From positions 1 through 64,000 of the forward strand of contig NZ_JAHGUP010000042.1 of NCBI RefSeq assembly GCF_001989995.2: a stretch of DNA of 64,000 bases. The letters run 5' to 3'. This document shows positions 62,959 to 64,000 of this stretch, in pieces. Below the pieces are notes generated by a model. That model made no database searches, had not been told where the DNA came from, and saw nothing but the letters and a program-made list of their open reading frames with translations. How positions within the stretch are numbered: position 1 is the first letter of the stretch; each line of letters opens with the position of its first letter. Source of the DNA: Vibrio anguillarum (GTDB taxonomy: Bacteria > Pseudomonadota > Gammaproteobacteria > Enterobacterales > Vibrionaceae). Both the position numbers and the translations under genes were made by a program.

Positions 62959-64000
62959 TTGAGTGATATGGCAAAAAATTTAATTCTGTGGCTAGTTATA
63001 GCTGTCGTTTTAATGTCGGTATTCCAGAGCTTTGGCCCTGGTGATAGTAACGGCAAAGCAGTGGATTACACCACGTTCGTACAGGAAGTTGGCCAAGGCC
63101 AGATTCAAGAAGCTCAATTTAACAATAGTGAAATTTCCTTTACTCGTAGAGGCGGTGGTACTCGCTATGTAACTTACATGCCCGTGTACGATCAAAAACT
63201 GCTTGATGATTTGATTAATCAAAACGTTAAAGTACAAGGTACACCACCAGAAGAGCAAAGTTTGCTCGGGACCATCTTTATCTCTTGGTTCCCCATGATC
63301 CTACTGATCGGTGTTTGGATATTCTTCATGCGTCAAATGCAAGGTGGCGGTGGCAAAGGTGCCATGTCATTTGGTAAGAGCAAAGCTCGTATGATGAGTG
63401 AAGAGCAAATCAAAACCACGTTCGGTGATGTGGCGGGTTGTGACGAAGCGAAAGAAGATGTGAAAGAGCTTGTGGATTACTTGCGTGATCCGAGTCGCTT
63501 CCAAAAACTGGGTGGCAAAATTCCAACCGGTGTTTTGATGGTTGGTCCTCCTGGTACAGGTAAAACATTACTGGCAAAAGCAATTGCTGGTGAGGCGAAA
63601 GTACCGTTCTTCACTATATCTGGTTCTGATTTCGTTGAAATGTTTGTTGGTGTCGGTGCATCTCGTGTACGTGACATGTTCGAGCAAGCGAAAAAGGCTT
63701 CACCTTGTATCATCTTTATTGATGAGATTGATGCGGTAGGTCGTCAACGTGGTGCTGGTGTCGGCGGCGGTCACGATGAGCGTGAGCAGACGTTAAACCA
63801 AATGTTGGTTGAAATGGATGGTTTTGAAGGTAATGAAGGCGTTATCGTCATTGCGGCAACCAACCGTCCAGACGTTTTAGACCCAGCATTGCTGCGTCCG
63901 GGGCGTTTTGACCGTCAAGTGGTGGTCGGTTTACCTGATGTTCGCGGTCGTGAACAGATCTTGAAAGTTCATATGCGCAAAGTACCTTTAGCTGGTGATG
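62959..64000 (+). CDS. ftsH: ATP-dependent zinc metalloprotease FtsH (partial, runs off the right end)
   Basis: Membrane AAA+ protease that degrades sigma32, LpxC and misassembled membrane proteins. About 347 N-terminal residues are present: helix 1 ([19 protein letters not shown]), the periplasmic domain, helix 2 ([14 protein letters not shown]), Walker A GPPGTGKT, pore loop [12 protein letters not shown], Walker [16 protein letters not shown] and the [23 protein letters not shown]. The HEXXH protease motif lies beyond the window. I start at TTG 62959, with GAGG eight bases upstream; the ATG at 62968 is too far from it. Confidence 0.95.
   Translation, partial: MSDMAKNLILWLVIAVVLMSVFQSFGPGDSNGKAVDYTTFVQEVGQGQIQEAQFNNSEISFTRRGGGTRYVTYMPVYDQKLLDDLINQNVKVQGTPPEEQSLLGTIFISWFPMILLIGVWIFFMRQMQGGGGKGAMSFGKSKARMMSEEQIKTTFGDVAGCDEAKEDVKELVDYLRDPSRFQKLGGKIPTGVLMVGPPGTGKTLLAKAIAGEAKVPFFTISGSDFVEMFVGVGASRVRDMFEQAKKASPCIIFIDEIDAVGRQRGAGVGGGHDEREQTLNQMLVEMDGFEGNEGVIVIAATNRPDVLDPALLRPGRFDRQVVVGLPDVRGREQILKVHMRKVPLAGD

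Overview
This 64 kb window is ordinary chromosomal DNA of a Vibrio, almost certainly Vibrio cholerae or a very close relative such as V. mimicus or V. metoecus. I base this on a gene order I recognise from the V. cholerae large chromosome (panC-panB-folK-pcnB-gluQ-dksA ... hrpB-mrcB ... acnB ... fbpABC ... the chitobiose operon with ChiS ... hemL, erpA, tyrS, dacB, ompU, greA, yhbY, rlmE, ftsH), on an OmpU-type porin, and on the orphan chitin sensor ChiS. I see no rRNA, tRNA, CRISPR, insertion sequence, integrase or prophage. OmpU loop sequences differ from the reference allele I remember, so this is probably not a standard 7th-pandemic strain.

Layout. (1) 0.3-6.3 kb, minus strand: dksA, a terminator, then gluQ-pcnB-folK-panB-panC with overlapping or nearly touching genes, plus sfsA. 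(2) 6.4-16.4 kb, plus strand: helicase hrpB overlapping mrcB (PBP1b), a patatin-plus-barrel (type Vd-like) outer-membrane protein, and acnB. (3) 16.6-20.3 kb, minus strand: a glycerate kinase, GntP-family permease and CdaR-type regulator block lying between acnB and yacL, with a perfect operator-like palindrome. (4) 20.4-26.5 kb, plus strand: yacL, a sigma54/NtrC-controlled glnK-amtB pair, and the Fur-controlled ferric iron importer fbpABC. (5) 26.5-45.2 kb, minus strand: the chitin-disaccharide operon (binding protein, two permeases, two ATPases, GH9 glucosaminidase, glucosamine kinase, GH20 hexosaminidase, chitobiose phosphorylase, hexose-phosphate mutase) and upstream its regulator ChiS. 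(6) 45.4-56.9 kb: rsmC, an AI-2E-family membrane protein, an unlisted 39-residue Cys-rich membrane peptide, hemL, erpA, an RND efflux pair, an M23 peptidase and tyrS. (7) 57-64 kb: a CBS-less MgtE-type Mg2+ channel behind a leader-peptide/attenuator-like 5' region, then dacB, ompU, greA, yhbY, rlmE and the start of ftsH.

How it works together. Region 5 is a complete catabolic module: chitooligosaccharides bound in the periplasm are sensed through ChiS, imported by the Opp/Dpp-like ABC transporter, then phosphorolysed or hydrolysed in the cytoplasm to phosphorylated amino sugars. Other genes serve peptidoglycan synthesis and remodelling (mrcB, M23 peptidase, dacB), RNA metabolism (pcnB, gluQ, hrpB, rsmC, yhbY, rlmE), the stringent/transcription machinery (dksA, greA) and metal supply (fbpABC, erpA, MgtE-like).

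The most original signals are regulatory. They are the mgtE leader (a 14-codon reading frame with an Asp-His-Pro-Pro core, followed by mutually exclusive terminator and antiterminator stems), a long-range inverted repeat and 30-bp-spaced direct repeats before the chitobiose operon, a hairpin that is both the yacL terminator and a well-spaced NtrC site, a mini-ORF and switching hairpins between fbpA and fbpB, and an IscR type-1 site sitting between the -35 and -10 of erpA. All were found by eye; foldings and binding sites are inferences.
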